Source of the DNA: Aldrovandia affinis
Taxonomy: Eukaryota > Chordata > Actinopteri > Notacanthiformes > Halosauridae
DNA length: 64,000 nucleotides
Assembly (NCBI GenBank): GCA_029706075.1
Contig: JAINUG010000031.1
Location: 620,001 to 684,000, forward strand
Direction: 5' to 3'
Shown here: piece after piece, positions 1 to 12,358 of the stretch
Position numbering within the stretch: the stretch's first letter is position 1
Layout: every line of letters starts with the position of its first letter
Translations under genes and position numbers: made by a program
Notes under the pieces: generated by a model
Database searches by the model: none
Told to the model about the DNA's origin: nothing
The model's input: only the letters and a program-made list of their open reading frames with translations

Positions 1-857
1 TGTAACAGTAAGCGCAACAAAGGGCAGGAGTAGCGTTTGGCTGACAGCCATGCTTTATTTTTGTGTATATGCACTGTAAACTGTCTTAGTGAGTTCCATT
101 TTTCATAAACAACAGAACGTTAGTTCAGGAACAAAAAAGATTTCAACATGAGAAGTCCCCTTAAGTTATATTAATATGTTTATTTTACTTCTGGGGTTTT
201 GTAAGCAGACATTTGGTTTGATACACACTGACTTATAGCTGGAAACATTGTGGACAGAATTCATTGTGAGTGAGCAAGCAAATACCTATCAGACCGTTCT
301 CAGGATGCCAGCCTTTAGTAAATCGGCACTGCAGTGGTCTACCAGTAACAGGACCACTGACCAACTATTGTGCCTTCTTTTAAGAGCTGATCCTCTCTCG
401 ATTGCCTAGCATCGACCATACATTCACAGCCTGCTGTAATGCCAATTTGCAGTGACCGACACCTGTGCTAGCTGGGATCTGATCTAGAACAGACATATTG
501 CTACCCTTGCTTGGTTTCCTAACTAGCCAGCATTAGCTAACGTTACTTTGTATTAAAAACTGTGATGCTAATTAGCTAACGAGACAAGATAAATACTTTG
601 AGGAACTGGCTTTCTGTAATCACCTCGTGCTTTATACTGACGAGATACAACACAATCGGCTGCATCCCCGTTAAGCAAGAGCAGAGACGCATTGTTTGTC
701 GGAACAGAAGTGCAGCAAAATGGTGTAACGTTAGCGTTAGCTTACACGTGACACATAGGTACTTCATCATTTTAGTTTCATACTTGATAAAAAATGTGTT
801 AAAATGATGTTTTATTGAAATGTGAATGTATTTTAATTGTAGCCATGGTATAGGAGA
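1..857. other. Unassigned non-coding DNA
   Basis: No coding signal or known repeat is recognised. Several short copies of the aacgttagc / ttagctaacg words common in teleost intergenic DNA occur around 535-760. Small open frames exist on both strands but resemble nothing and overlap each other. Confidence 0.4.
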
Positions 858-996
858 TATAAACCTCTATGCCTGTACATATACAAGAATATATGGTACT
901 TCAAGGTGGTTAATGGGACTTGGATTTAACTCGAACCGATCACCACACCCATCGTGCCATATGTTCTTGTATATGCACGACATGCCGTGGTTTATA
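858..996. repeat. Imperfect palindrome, about 42-bp arms
   Basis: The left arm (858-899) and right arm (954-996) are reverse complements with scattered mismatches. The best-matched core is atatacaagaa.atatgg on the left against its complement on the right. A 54-base spacer separates them and itself contains weakly complementary ggtggttaatggga / accacaccca blocks. The structure resembles a foldback or short non-autonomous DNA transposon, but no target duplication was identified and no family is assigned. Confidence 0.6.
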
Positions 997-3530
997 TATT
1001 ATATCTTGCCGTCTATTATATAATTAAAGTCACCCATGCCTTGTAGCACTGAATAATGGGATTACAAAGGAAAAATGCAATGCAATGAAATGGGAACTCC
1101 AGGCAATTTCACATTTTCCATCTGTGGGTGCGTGTTGGGATAAGATAATTTAATTCTATTCGGTGCAACCCAGGATGGACCACCGATTCATATGTGGGTG
1201 CGTATCTCAAGTCCGAATACGCACATCCCCTGATGTACATACGTCCCGCGTATCTGAGGGGACATAAAAGGTGTGTACATTATTTTTACTCACCCTCAGA
1301 ATTGGGCCCTTTCCATTTTCAATAACCCACAATATTTCATTATTTCACAATATATCTTTATTTGTCCATTTCAGATGATGTACTTTTTGTTTATATCTGA
1401 GGTAAACCTGATTATTGCAAATTAAAATTACTGGTGATTGATGTACTCAACTTAGTCCACGATTCCCAGCTGTTGAATATGGTATAAAGAAAATTAACTG
1501 AAGACTTCTTAATGATGCGAGTAACTGACACCCTCATTTTGGGAAAACCCCTCCTCCAGTGCTTATCTGCAACACTGGCACTTACGTGCATCACAGTTTA
1601 TTTGACAATAGCTGCATTGTCACCAATTTTTATTGAATTTATTCTATTTCTAATCAATGACAAGGTGTTGTATAAAATAATCATTCTGAAGAATCAACAC
1701 CAGCCATCATTAGGAAAAACTAAGAAAATTTTGTTTGGATTTCATAATTCCTTTTCACCACTTGATGATGGGTCTTGTGTTGTGTAGGGTGGTAAAACTT
1801 TCAGCCATGCCTCTCCTATTGGAACACGACTTCATATACCACTTTTTCTGATTTCCCAAGAAGAGAAAGGCAGGAATGATGTATTTTTTCAATTGTAAAC
1901 CATTTACAGAGAATGTCCTCAATGCAATGGCCTTTTTGTAACATGTAACCACCCATGTCACGTGTCAGCAATCACAATGTATCAGAAATATAAATGTCTG
2001 TGTGGCTTCTGTCTTTGTATTGAGTGGGGCGGTAACTACTGTATAGTTGCAAAATGTGAAAGGGACATATTTATCTTGATGTGTTATTGTTCTATGATTG
2101 GTGTGCAATGACTGTTGTATGATTGGCGACCTCTCCATGTGATGGGAAACAGCCTTCAGCCTGTCATCACTGCCAGCAATAGGCACTGTAACAACATAGC
2201 TCATATGTATTCAAAACTTGTTGGCAGAAAACAGAAAATACCTCTAATTTTAGCTTAAGACAAGCCCAACATTGTACACCTACAGACAGCTGAACAAAGC
2301 AGAGAAGGAATCCGGAGAGACCCGCAACTTGTAGTCATACATCGTTTGCCTTCATTAATATAAATTACAAAACACAAGCAGCCCCAAAATATAATTCAAA
2401 CAGAGAGCACCCACAAGTATTATCAGCACTTCCCCTTACCTGGCAAATACTGCTGAACAATTCAAGACTTCACAGAGGGCCAATTAGTTTGAAGTCAAGG
2501 TTCATTGGAACGGAACAGCTGAAATGCAGAACAAGGGCCAAACCGTTTCTAGTTAAAGGAATGCCAATCAAATGCATGTCCCGTGCTGTCGGAGAGGAAG
2601 CAGAACATGATCCGTCTTCAGTGGTGGAGCTCACAAAAACATGCTGGTGGTGAATGGTAATCCTCTTTGCACTATAGCTGCATGGCAATTAGGACCATCA
2701 CGTTTCCCTCAGCTGCAGCAGGTTGCTATGAAAGGGTCATGCACTATTTTATATGTATCCATACACAGCTTTGAAAAACAAGGCGTAGGATCTTCACGAG
2801 CATCACATCACTGCATTATATTTAGGCCCTGGAGAAAATCTAGTAAAATGAGTAAACTGCCCTACAGTTTTAAACAATATTGTAAAACGAACAAATAAAA
2901 CAACCTATTTGCAGCAGGGGACTGTGGATATCACACTGGAAGAAGTCCAGTGCTCTACAGTTAAATGTTTTGATTTGAAGTTAAATGTAATCATTGTCAT
3001 TTGATTTGTTGTATCTTATTTCATTATGTGTGAAAACCCTCCCCATAAGATATACGTCTATCAGCTTTGACATAATTAGTAGCAATTGACAAGTACATAA
3101 ATGAAATCATGTCGGCTCTCTCCGCTCTTTCCCCTTATGCTTTTTGCAGAGTCATTTCCCCGACTCGCCCATATACATCTTAAACTTTCGTTTTTGTGTA
3201 TTTAAAGTGATAGTTCGCCCACATTCGATGGAAGTATATTTTTCTTTACTTTCAATATGATGTACTACACACCCAAAGAAGAGTTTCTAGAGAATTTGCT
3301 GTCTATTGCAAATTCACCAATGGACAGCTTGTTTGCACTGATGTCCGAAAACAATGGAAGTTTATGTACCCACAAGGAGCATGCTCGAAATTGCATGCCT
3401 AAATTACCTCCCAGTAACTTCTAACTGGAATCTTCGCTGATAATATTTTTACAGATAGAAAAAGTTACTCACACAAACTCACACAAAGAGTTATTATAGC
3501 ATGAGCTAAATTGTTGAAAGTACAGTAATG
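997..3530. other. Unassigned non-coding DNA
   Basis: No repeat family, exon or RNA gene is recognised over these 2.5 kb. The base composition is ordinary for fish intergenic DNA. Open frames up to 91 codons occur but have no recognisable domain and no supporting splice or promoter context. Confidence 0.4.
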
Positions 3531-3770
3531 CTATGGCGCTTTTCCACCGCACAGTACAGTACGGCACGGCTCAGCACGGTAACAAATCCGTGCTCCCACA
3601 TTTTGTTACTTTTTCCACCGCCAAGCAAACCATACCAAACCTAAGTACCCATGCTGAATTTAGCTACTGCTCTGTTTAGGTACTAGCGAGCCAAATTGGG
3701 ACCTAAGTGTGAAGCTAGCAATACTGCAGACCATTGATTGGTCAAGCGCAATCGTCACAGAATCGTCACG
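3531..3770. repeat. Probable fragment of a teleost DNA-transposon repeat
   Basis: The stretch contains a cttttccaccg word twice (near 3540 and 3610), a tacggcacggctc word and a cagaccattgattggtc block. This looks like a dispersed non-autonomous repeat of fish genomes as I remember it. I could not find the matching second terminal inverted repeat, so the borders and superfamily are uncertain. Confidence 0.35.
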
Positions 3771-4721
3771 CCTAATCTCAAAGAAAAGATTTGTTCTTAA
3801 GTGGCGACTGAATATAAATATGACAAATATATGTTCTTCAACAAAGAGCAAACGAGCACTATGTTTTCCCCTGTGTGATCTCCGGGGGAAAACAATGTTT
3901 GCAAGCAGCGGCTTCTCAACTCAAAGTCCTTATTAATAAAGTGCACCGTTAAACTTATATATGGCTCAGTTGTCTGCCTGGACCACAGGTCTGTTGTGGT
4001 TACTTTGTTTGTTTCACTTGTCAAGCCTGTGGATCAATTTCTGGAAGATCTCTTTGATTACACTATATATGAGCATCACGTCTTTTGCGAGGTGGAAGGT
4101 GATAGCCTCTGTGATTTTGTTGTGCCTTCGAGAGCTTTTCTCGTAAGGCGTTGCATTTTCAACCACACACGAGATTGATGCTTGCTTAAAACGCCATTAA
4201 TCCAATGTCAGCATATTTTCTAAGCTACTATTAAAGTATCATCCAATATGATATACATGTTCAACTTCTAAATAAACAATGACTACTTGCAGGTGCACAG
4301 ACTCCCCATATTTTTCAGACATTAAACTAGCCATTTGTAGATTCTGTTCATGTAACCAGCGAATTTGCTAAAACTATATGGATGCGTAGTACATCGTACT
4401 GAAAAAAAAAATATATATATATTTAAATCCACTCTGGGTGAAATTTAAGTGCTGATCAATTATAATATTTGTTGTATGGTCTAATGTTAAGTTGCAAAAT
4501 AAATTAAACATAAGCAGTACGCAATGTACAAATAGGATATTGTTTTATTTTTCATCAATGGAAATGTCTTGACTTTTTTAGTGCGCTCATGTTTCACCTC
4601 CTCCACACTTACCCTTAAGAGCATATTTGAATTGTTTTGTACCATTTTAGTCCCTGATTGTATAATTAGTCACATGTCTGTGCTGATTGGTAAATAATTG
4701 CTGAACTTGGAGTGAACAGGG

Positions 4722-4723
<2 letters not shown>
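3771..4723. other. Unassigned non-coding DNA
   Basis: The stretch is AT-rich, with a short A/TA run near 4402-4424. No gene, RNA or confident repeat is recognised. Confidence 0.4.

Positions 4724-4780
<57 letters not shown>
4724..4780. repeat. (CT)n microsatellite
   Basis: An uninterrupted CT dinucleotide run of 57 bases, read directly. It is likely to be length-polymorphic. Confidence 0.97.
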
Positions 4781-4783
<3 letters not shown>

Positions 4784-6784
4784 GTAAGAGTTCATAAGTA
4801 ATTGAAGTGCTTTATCACTATGTACGCAAGGAAAATATAGCATGCTTTCTTGATCTTACCCATTTACCATAACAATATACCATATGCAATTTCTAAATAC
4901 TTCTTCAGCACAGCTACATGTGAGTATATTTTAATTACAACTCCATGAGAATTTGTAAGGATGAGCAAGTCTTTTAATCATCATTTGAAAGTGAATGTAT
5001 TTGGCCATCTAAAATCACTTTCTGTTGTATAAACGTTTTTGGCATTCCAAATTAACAGTGAAATTGAAATTACACATTGAATAAGCAATATAAAGTACAA
5101 ATACATGGTAAAATATCACTTAGCAATGGTTGAATGTAATATATAAATATAGATAATATTTACATGTTTCTCCCCTTGAGAATTGTTTCAAATACAATAT
5201 GCCAAAAAAAATTACCAAAGAAAAAACTAGATAAATGTCATGTGCTGATCCCTAGTAGGGTGGCTAGATTCCAACCATCAAAATGCAGGACAGCCAGATG
5301 ATTTTGCGGGACATTACAATATAGGAATAGATATTTTTTAAATGTGTAGATAACTCCAATGATGTGAGATTACAGGTAGCACAGAAAGCTAGCAACATAT
5401 GATACACAGGTTTGCTAGATAGTGAAATTGTTCATGAAAATAAAGTACCTAAATTCATTATTCTTGATCTGAGAGGGAATATCTCAGGAGTGTCTATACA
5501 CGTGCTCATTGCCACGCAGAAGCTATTTCCCCACTCATGTACATCAGTGTGCTGTGTAAAATTAAGCCTGTTCTCAACTTCTTTGTATAAATCCTACTCG
5601 AGGTGGAAAATATTTCTCAACTTGCATACGAGATAAAACGGCATCCACATCAAATGCAGAGTCCACAAATCTCATCTATATCTGATGCACATCATTTGCT
5701 TAATAACGTATCAAGCTGTGAGGCATTTGGTCCAAGGGGAAATCATTACAAGGGAATAAGGTCTCATTTGAAAGAAAATATGTTCCACTGTGAATCAGCC
5801 TCGTGTTGAAGGGGGAGTTGAAAGGCAGATGAGTTGAACCGAGGCAGCGGAAGACTTGAGACAACAATGCATTGTGAGCTTGCAGAGGCACACTCAAATC
5901 CCACAATCTGACATCACAGATGTGCCTTCTAACTCACCGCTACCCACAACAGTGCTTATTTCAAGGGTTCTCCATTCTATCATGCCTTTATTTAGTGATT
6001 GATTTTTGAATGATAATCCTAGCAAAACAATACAAGAGCAAAAGGGCAGACAAGGATTTGAAAACAAGTGTGGAAGTCTTTGGCTCTACGCCTGGGCTTG
6101 TAATTGGTTTAAACAGTCTTTGAAGGTTTTAAATTGTCCAGTGGTCTTTCCTATTGTACTAAAGGAGCCCTGTTTTCTGACCTTCTGGGATTAAGTAAAT
6201 CTATTTAAACTGAAGATATTTTAACCTTTACAGTCATTAAGCTACATACTGTGACAAATGATGTGAATAAACAGCCAGAGGGGAGAGGCAGAGGACAGCG
6301 GATGATTAGAAGAGGGTAACTTCAAGTCCACAATGATGGAATTCTGTATAGATAAACAGTTGGGGTCCACTATCAGCATGGTCCAGGAAACTCAGGATTT
6401 TAAAAGTCAATCCTACACCCAACAGGAGGCTACTGGAGAAAGCAATTTTTATCTTTGGAAAGGTACATTTTCCATTAAACTATCAGATGACTTAAATGTG
6501 TGACATCAGGGAATGATGTTTTTATCAAGAGAAATCAGGAAGACAGATATTTGATTAACATGTAATGATGGAGGAATATATACTCGCATATGTCTTAGCC
6601 AAATTGGTACTCTTACTTCCAGAATAAACTGTTTAGACAAATTAACATTACAAGCAATAAACTGAAATAGATCAGCCTACTGCATTCATGCATTTAAATT
6701 AAAAGGGTTTAACATTTTTAAATAACGGAATCTTCAATAAAAACACTCAATAACGGAATATTGTATATCTTTATATATATATCC
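4781..6784. other. Unassigned non-coding DNA
   Basis: No coding or RNA gene is recognised. A short stretch at 5255-5330 (gggtggctagattccaacc... gcgggacatt) may be an old repeat fragment. The rest shows nothing recognisable. Confidence 0.4.
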
Positions 6785-6938
6785 TCATTAATTAATTAAT
6801 TAATTAATTCATCTAATGCGCTTATTCCTGGTAAGGGTCGTGGGGGGGCTGGAGCTTATCCCAGCATGCATTGGGCGAGAGGCAGGAATACACCCTGGAA
6901 AGGTCGCAAATCCATCGCAGGGCACATGGCAGGGCACA
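6785..6938 (-). mobile_element. 5'-truncated tRNA-derived SINE, Mermaid-like (SINE family C)
   Basis: On the minus strand this matches the 3' half of the full-length SINE at 38614-38975: the ccctgcgatgg start, cgacctttccagggtgtatt, cctgcctctcgccc, ctgggataagctccagc and aataagcg blocks. It ends in an ATTA/AATT tetranucleotide tail (6785-6810) where the other copies have ATGG repeats. The tRNA head is missing. It carries more substitutions than the other two copies and so looks older. Confidence 0.8.
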
Positions 6939-6942
6939 ACCA

Positions 6943-7895
6943 GTTGAAAAGAGGTTGGATTAACTTTAAAAAATACATGTGGGTGTGGTGGGGGTTTGGT
7001 TTCATAATGGCCAATCAGAACACCTATTTTCTATCCCTTTAAATACCAGTGTGCTAACGGAATAGCAAATTAGCAATTTCCTCACATGGATGACAGTTTT
7101 GTAGGCTTTCCAACTTAAAAAACAATGTTTATTTTCTTCTAACTTAATGTAATTATTAAATGGAACTCACAACTGCAACTAGGTCTGTTTCATTTATGTT
7201 CGTCATGCAGAAGAAACTGCATGTACAGCCAAACTGATAGCCGTCTGGCCAACACCGGCTACCAAACCCAGGGTATCGCTCACAGTATCGCCTTCGGCGT
7301 CTAATTATGTACTCCATTTTCTGTAGTGTAAATGGAAAGAATAAAACCCTTTCACATAAGAAAAACAATGTGCATACAAACATATTTATTTAACAGGTGT
7401 ATTTTACTGAACGGTAGCGATGGATGGCCTGCTGGCTTCAGTCTTTAATTTCCGTGCATTGAATAACCACAAACTGTGGTAAAATAGTTTTTAGCTTAAT
7501 TGATTACGCTTGCAAGTTACCCTTGGATTGGACGGTTTGCTTCAACGTGGGGGGCAATATTCACAAAACATTCACATGTGATTTCAGATAATGTGCGCAT
7601 CAATAAATTCACCAAATTGCACAGAGCGCCAGCGTTTGCACTAAGAGGTGGTCTAGTTGGACGTTAACACAAACTCATTATTTGACACCAAACTTGCATA
7701 GCGCCCGACTGTTTTCATTGTCACAGCCCCTATTGCGCTGCCCAACCCATAGTCGTGTAAACGCCTTCACTGCGCACCACGAAATTGCCAAACTCGGCGG
7801 AGATGGGAAAAATTCTGTTTGCGACAGACGAAACTGGCAATTCGCCTGCGCTAGGGCATAACGCCGCTTAGCGCCGGCACGAAAATAGGGCCCCT
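6943..7895. mobile_element. Degenerate non-autonomous DNA transposon, one end visible
   Basis: The block includes a ccaatcagaacacc.. ccctttaaatacca segment near 7010-7045, typical of fish DNA-transposon interiors. It then has a distinctive GC-rich, CpG-containing stretch (7600-7895) ending gcgccggcacgaaaatagggcccc, which looks like a terminal end of the GGGCCCTATTTTCG type. A short minus-strand open frame (7383-7156) with an arginine-rich run (IIRRRRRYCERY) may be a transposase or accessory relic. The left end was not found. The superfamily is uncertain; PIF/Harbinger or ISL2EU-like is possible. Confidence 0.45.
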
Positions 7896-8060
7896 AGTGT
7901 TACAGGTATGGTACGCAGCTGCCTGCAATGATGTCTATCGCTGTATTACTGCACTGATCTCTGGCGCGTCTATTGTTCCTACCATGTATTTATGCACATC
8001 TTGTAAGTCGCTCTGGATAAGAGCGTCTGCTAAATGCTTAAAATGTAAATGTAAAATGTC
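7896..8060 (+). mobile_element. L2-clade LINE 3' end (UnaL2-like tail)
   Basis: A 5'-truncated LINE remnant. From gtgttacaggtatggtacgc it matches, block by block, the minus-strand L2 copy at 29.9-30.5 kb. It ends with the conserved 3' tail gtaagtcgctctggataa-gagcgtctgctaaatg followed by an aaaatgtaaatgtaaaatgt tail. The tail folds as a CGCTCT / AGAGCG stem with a GGATA loop, the structure recognised by reverse transcriptase in the eel LINE UnaL2. Confidence 0.8.
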
Positions 8061-8104
8061 AATAGTTAGTAGGGGTGTCCACTGACTTTTGCCCATATAG
8101 TGTA
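8061..8104. mobile_element. Tc1/mariner-like terminal fragment
   Basis: The block ggggtgtccactgacttttg followed by cccatatagtgta resembles one terminal inverted repeat of a fish Tc1-like element, where a long-tailed variant ends in tatagtg. No partner end or transposase is nearby, so it is a fragment at best. Confidence 0.4.
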
Positions 8105-8431
8105 TCTATCTAATGCTTTCTGCTTCTTTGAAAATGTGTTCTAATATTCCCTTTTAAGTGTGCATTGTTTGTGTCAGATAAAGAATATTAAATATTCATG
8201 AAAGATGACACTAAACTGAAGTAATCCAAAATAGGATTTCTCCCCATGACGCTGTCCCACCAACACATGGAAATATATGTCAACAAGGATTTTAACCGTC
8301 CTTGTTTGGTTTGCAAGTTCATGACCAATCCCCTTTAAAGCTGCAGCATATTTGCCTTGCAGCTGAGTTAATAACTGTTCTGTAGATTCCTGACCCAGGT
8401 TATACTAAACAGAAAGTCCTGTCCTGCAGGA
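8105..8431. other. Unassigned non-coding DNA
   Basis: Nothing recognised; ordinary AT-rich sequence between two mobile elements. Confidence 0.4.
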
Positions 8432-9439
8432 TATACTTAAAACAAAATCGAATTTGGCGTGTTCGCATAGGAAAGATGGTGGATTTGCGACCAAAACGAA
8501 GGGCCGCGTTTGGCTTAGATCGCTGCAGTGTGTGCAGCCTGGCTAGGCGAACTTGTCAAACTTTTCGCACAGCCTCGTTCACTGCCTCCCAATACAATTG
8601 CCTGCAATTGGTCAACAATGTCACGTGATTGGTTGTGTTTTTTACATATGTCATTTGGGCCGTGTGTTTCCGGTTTACATCTTGTTATCATCGCATCCAG
8701 CTGTTCCTCTACTTACGTCGTTAGCTCTATTTCATGTTGACAAGCGATTTATTTTTCTCGGAACCAGTTGGCAACTTTGCTCTTGGGGAAATGCACCGTT
8801 TTTGTAGCTAGCTAACGTTAGCTCATTAGTTATTTGACGTTACCAATTTGGCCTCAGTTCACCACCAATTGTGTGATACAGGATAGCCGCTAATCAAGTT
8901 AACCAGCTTGCTAATTAGCTACAGTATATTAGTACGGATAGTAAGATACCATTTATTCAAAGTTATCATCAAAATAAAATTAACCCTGCTTAGTAATGGC
9001 AAATGCACAGTTGTCTAAATGTAATGTAGGCCAGGCTAACCCATGGTCTACTACATCAAAAAATAAAATGATGCTATCTACAACGTACAATGAGAAATTA
9101 CATTTTGCAGTTTGTGGAGCACACTTTCTTATGTCTGTTACAGGATCCTATTATAAGGTATGATGGTTTAAACATAGGGTTATTTTGTAAATCAAGCATG
9201 ACTGTGTTGCACATTCGGCCATTGCCGATGTTTGCTTTGTATTGGATTTCACCATTGGTATTTATATTTCCGGTTCCGTAATCTAGCGACTAGCAAGCCC
9301 CCCCATCTGGCGTGGAGCGTCATTAAACAAACAGACCTGAAGTTGCAGCGAGTATACTGGCATTTGCTCGCAACGCCGTATTCAACAGCAGTGTGACAGC
9401 CTGTGCAAACATGCCAAATTCGATTTCATTTTAAGTATA
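8432..9439. mobile_element. Non-autonomous DNA transposon with about 40-bp terminal inverted repeats
   Basis: The left end (8432-8472) and right end (9399-9439) are inverted copies of a 40-base sequence beginning tatacttaaaa and continuing aaatcgaatttggc, with about five mismatches, all visible by eye. The interior is about 930 bases with no transposase. It includes a CpG-bearing, promoter-like block (8490-8810) with cacgtgattggttg and related motifs, which repeats of this kind can carry. No target duplication is certain: the flanks gcagga and ccaagg do not match. The superfamily is unknown. Confidence 0.75.
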
Positions 9440-10570
9440 CCAAGGCTTTAAGGCCCCTACCTGTTCACTTGTGTCTGGCTGCTTTGGGGCTGCTCTGATT
9501 TTTGTGCCACACTGTTATGAAAGCTTTATTACGTACCACTTCAGTATATTCAATCATCCAACTGACTCTATAAATACCACTGCTCTAGGTTCACTGCTAC
9601 TATGAGCTTTCAGCAGAGACTAGCAATCACATTCATTCAACGGAGAAAAGGCAATGTCTACATGAGGACATTCTCTGACCCATGCTTTGCACTGACTGTT
9701 TGGTTTCATCTGAAACAGACTTGGCTCACTTGGTTCTCGTGATTACAGGTGATATTCCTTGTGTGATTCAAGCCATCTCGAGATTCAAATTCCGTTCAGT
9801 ATCGTGCACCCACCCTAAATAAAGGGTATTTACCCTTTTTTAGACATTGAATCACTTGAGTGCCTCTCAAACTAGTTCAGCTCACTATTGAAGGATGTAC
9901 AGAACATCAATCAATTCAATTATTTTATGAAGAGCAAGCTTGCTGTAAGGTCTGAATGAGAAGTCACCATCCAGCTCTCATTCACTGAAGCTTTCAAAGT
10001 TTGAGAGACACAATTTGCAGACACTAATTTCAAATGGAATCACTGATTATTTTTTGCCATTAATATTGTTCTGGGAACCGGACAATGCCTTCAAAACAAC
10101 ATCATTATATACTGTACATATAATATATTTGAGCATTATGAAAAATTTAATTTGAGTGTTATTTGAGTCCAAATTGAGTTTTTTCATTTTCAAAGGCATA
10201 CAAAGATCAGAAATTAATTTGAACAGAATGCTGAATAATTTATTTATGTCTCAAACAGAAATAAAGTTCAGTTTAATTTGCAGCTGAGTAATCGGTTATA
10301 AAATATATCATGCTTAATTGTAAGTTTTCCATGGAATGGATACCATCCAATGAGGCATGCACAATGTTTTAGTCAAAGTAAATTCACAATAGGAACAGTC
10401 TGATGAGTAGAATGCTTATCTAAGTGAGCATACACTACTCCAAATATCATCTATGAGAAATTCAGAGTATGCTCTAGAAGCTGGTCGTTTGAGATAAAGG
10501 CATCCAAATGTGTCTTAATCATATTCCAACTATGACAACTTCACGTCCAAATGACTGACAGATAGAATTG
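9440..10570. other. Unassigned non-coding DNA
   Basis: No gene or confident repeat is recognised. The DNA is AT-rich, with many short inverted AT words near 10060-10330. Confidence 0.4.
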
Positions 10571-10624
10571 TGTGTTCATGTATGTGTGTGTGTGTGTGTG
10601 TGTATGTGTGTGTGTGTGCGTGCA
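10571..10624. repeat. (GT)n microsatellite, interrupted
   Basis: A GT/TG dinucleotide tract with a few interruptions (gtat, gcgt), read directly. Confidence 0.93.
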
Positions 10625-11272
10625 TGCCAACTTTGAGGAAATGCTTTTCTAATGAACCAATCAGTCAGTTGTTACCTCTGACGAATCACAAGCTTGTGTA
10701 GGCGACGATTCAAAGCCAGAACATTCTCTGATGGTGCTTCGGTAAATAATATACACACTAACACACTAAACTAACTTGTTCCTCCATAATAGAAAATAAA
10801 GGGCATATAACCAAAACGATAGCATTCTCTGCCTATCACTGTGAATAATTATTCAACAACAAACTGCATACCATGGGCCATGCTTGACAGAAAGATCAAT
10901 ATGAAAGGACAAGAGGAAGTACAAGTCAGGGGGCCGGGGAACAGAGTCTTGGTGGTGTATTTGTGAAATGATAAACCTCCCCAGCCAAACAAATCCACCC
11001 TCAGAAATCTGATGCCGCGAATCAGGATGCTTAGGCCAGAAAGTTAACAAAGTTATTCCGACACTTAGAGATTGGGTGTCTGGAGTCGATACTAGGGATG
11101 TACCAACTCGTCGGAAAATACAAATATCCTCTAGCCTTTTTATGACTACTCTACAATGTTACATCTACAAATGTAATGGCACTATTTTTGTAGAAATCTT
11201 TAGTTGGGAAAAAAAATTGCTGAGAATTTGAAAGACAATGGAAAACGACTTAATCCAGCGAGTCCTTTGTAA
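10625..11272. other. Unassigned non-coding DNA
   Basis: No gene is recognised. A minus-strand open frame of 65 codons at 11050-10853 has no recognisable domain. Confidence 0.4.
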
Positions 11273-11410
11273 TCAGGGTTGGGTTGTAATGGCATTACAT
11301 AATCATAATACAAAAATTAAGCAACTGCATTCAGCTCACGTTATGTTTGTAAAATGAGTAATCAGATTACAGTTACTTTCATAAACCTTAACTGAATACT
11401 TTTTGGAACA
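11273..11410. mobile_element. Fragment of an hAT-like non-autonomous element
   Basis: The start cagggttgggttgtaatggc with attacataatc and aatgagtaatcagattacag-ttac blocks matches the look of a widespread fish hAT-type element that begins CAGGGTTGGG. Only one end is visible and the other border cannot be placed. Confidence 0.45.
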
Positions 11411-11989
11411 CCTCAAATTTCCAAATAACTAACCCAAAAGTGCCAAATATTATTATAAAACTATAAAACTATATTTTTTATATTAGAGAAGCTATCTGTG
11501 TAAGCAGTGCACATTGCACGCATTGCATGCTCAAGAAGTGATACGCGCACACTCCATTCAGAAAAGTGATACTGTGAAACATGGAAAAAATACATCTCTC
11601 CAGTGCAACTTGTGTATTCCAACAGTAAAAATACTGTCTGCATCAAAGGACTCCACATCGAACCTTAAGAAACATTAGGATGTAAACTGAATCTGGTTAC
11701 TAGATAGCTAGCTAGCTAGCAATTGAATCTACTACTAGCTAGCTAGCAAGCTCGACCAGCCAGTTCCCGCCCACAACCTCTGATTTCAATCCCTTTGTAA
11801 AATATTAAATGTTTTCAATTCATTATAATATAATATGGTGTCTCATTCAGGGAAAAATCCAGGTGAGGCACGGAAACTTGAATGCAATGTTTATTCTCAG
11901 AATATGCCTCCTCATGAAACCACGCCTCCACCAAAGCAACAGTCGTGTATGCAAATTGTAACATAAACTCACTACTTATTTTATTCAAA
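11411..11989. other. Unassigned non-coding DNA with TAGC repeats
   Basis: Short (tagc)n clusters occur at 11703-11721 and 11734-11750. These are self-complementary and common in teleost intergenic DNA. No gene or mobile element is recognised. Confidence 0.45.
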
Positions 11990-12358
11990 TTTTATTCCGT
12001 TTATTATTTTTTATTCTGATTTTATCCCATTTTCTCCCAATTTGATAGCCAATTAGACCCGCTATTTTTATGTCAATCCCCCCTAGTAATGTAAGTTCGC
12101 TGCCGTAGTCCTGCGACCGGTAGTGACGAAGGCGAAATAACACCTCTTCCGAGACGGCACTCGCCAAGCCGTCGACCGTAACCTGGTACTACAGGGCCAC
12201 TCTTATGCCGGCTTCCCTTCCCCCTCCCTGGGGCGGACAGCCAATCACCACCGCTGGTGGCACTCCCGGCCAGAGCCGACTCTGCCGAGACGGGGAAGTG
12301 AACCCCGGTCTCCATGGCCAGCGTCGGATGTTGTAACCACTGGACCACGCGGGAGGCC
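11990..12358 (-). mobile_element. Near full-length tRNA-derived SINE (family D)
   Basis: On the minus strand the tRNA-like head contains a box A-like gtggtccagtggttac and a box B-like ggggttcacttcc. A GC-rich body follows (ggctctggccgggagtgcc, gattggctgtccgcccc, gtcgacggc, cactaccggtcgcaggac), then the block caaattgggagaaaatgggat and an A/T-rich tail. The same family recurs at 32225-32571 and 56205-56378, both truncated at the head. The tail is A-rich, not L2-like, so its LINE partner differs from that of families A and B. A 91-codon minus open frame inside it is an accident of the SINE sequence. Confidence 0.85.

Noticed and set aside
8437..9434. piggyBac-type TTAA target duplication for the 8.4-9.4 kb element
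   Set aside because: TTAA occurs at both ends, but the inverted repeat continues outward past it (tatac), so the TTAA is inside the element's ends and not a duplication.
12073..12348. A 91-codon minus-strand open frame rich in Gly and Arg
   Set aside because: It lies wholly within the family D SINE, whose GC-rich body happens to stay open.
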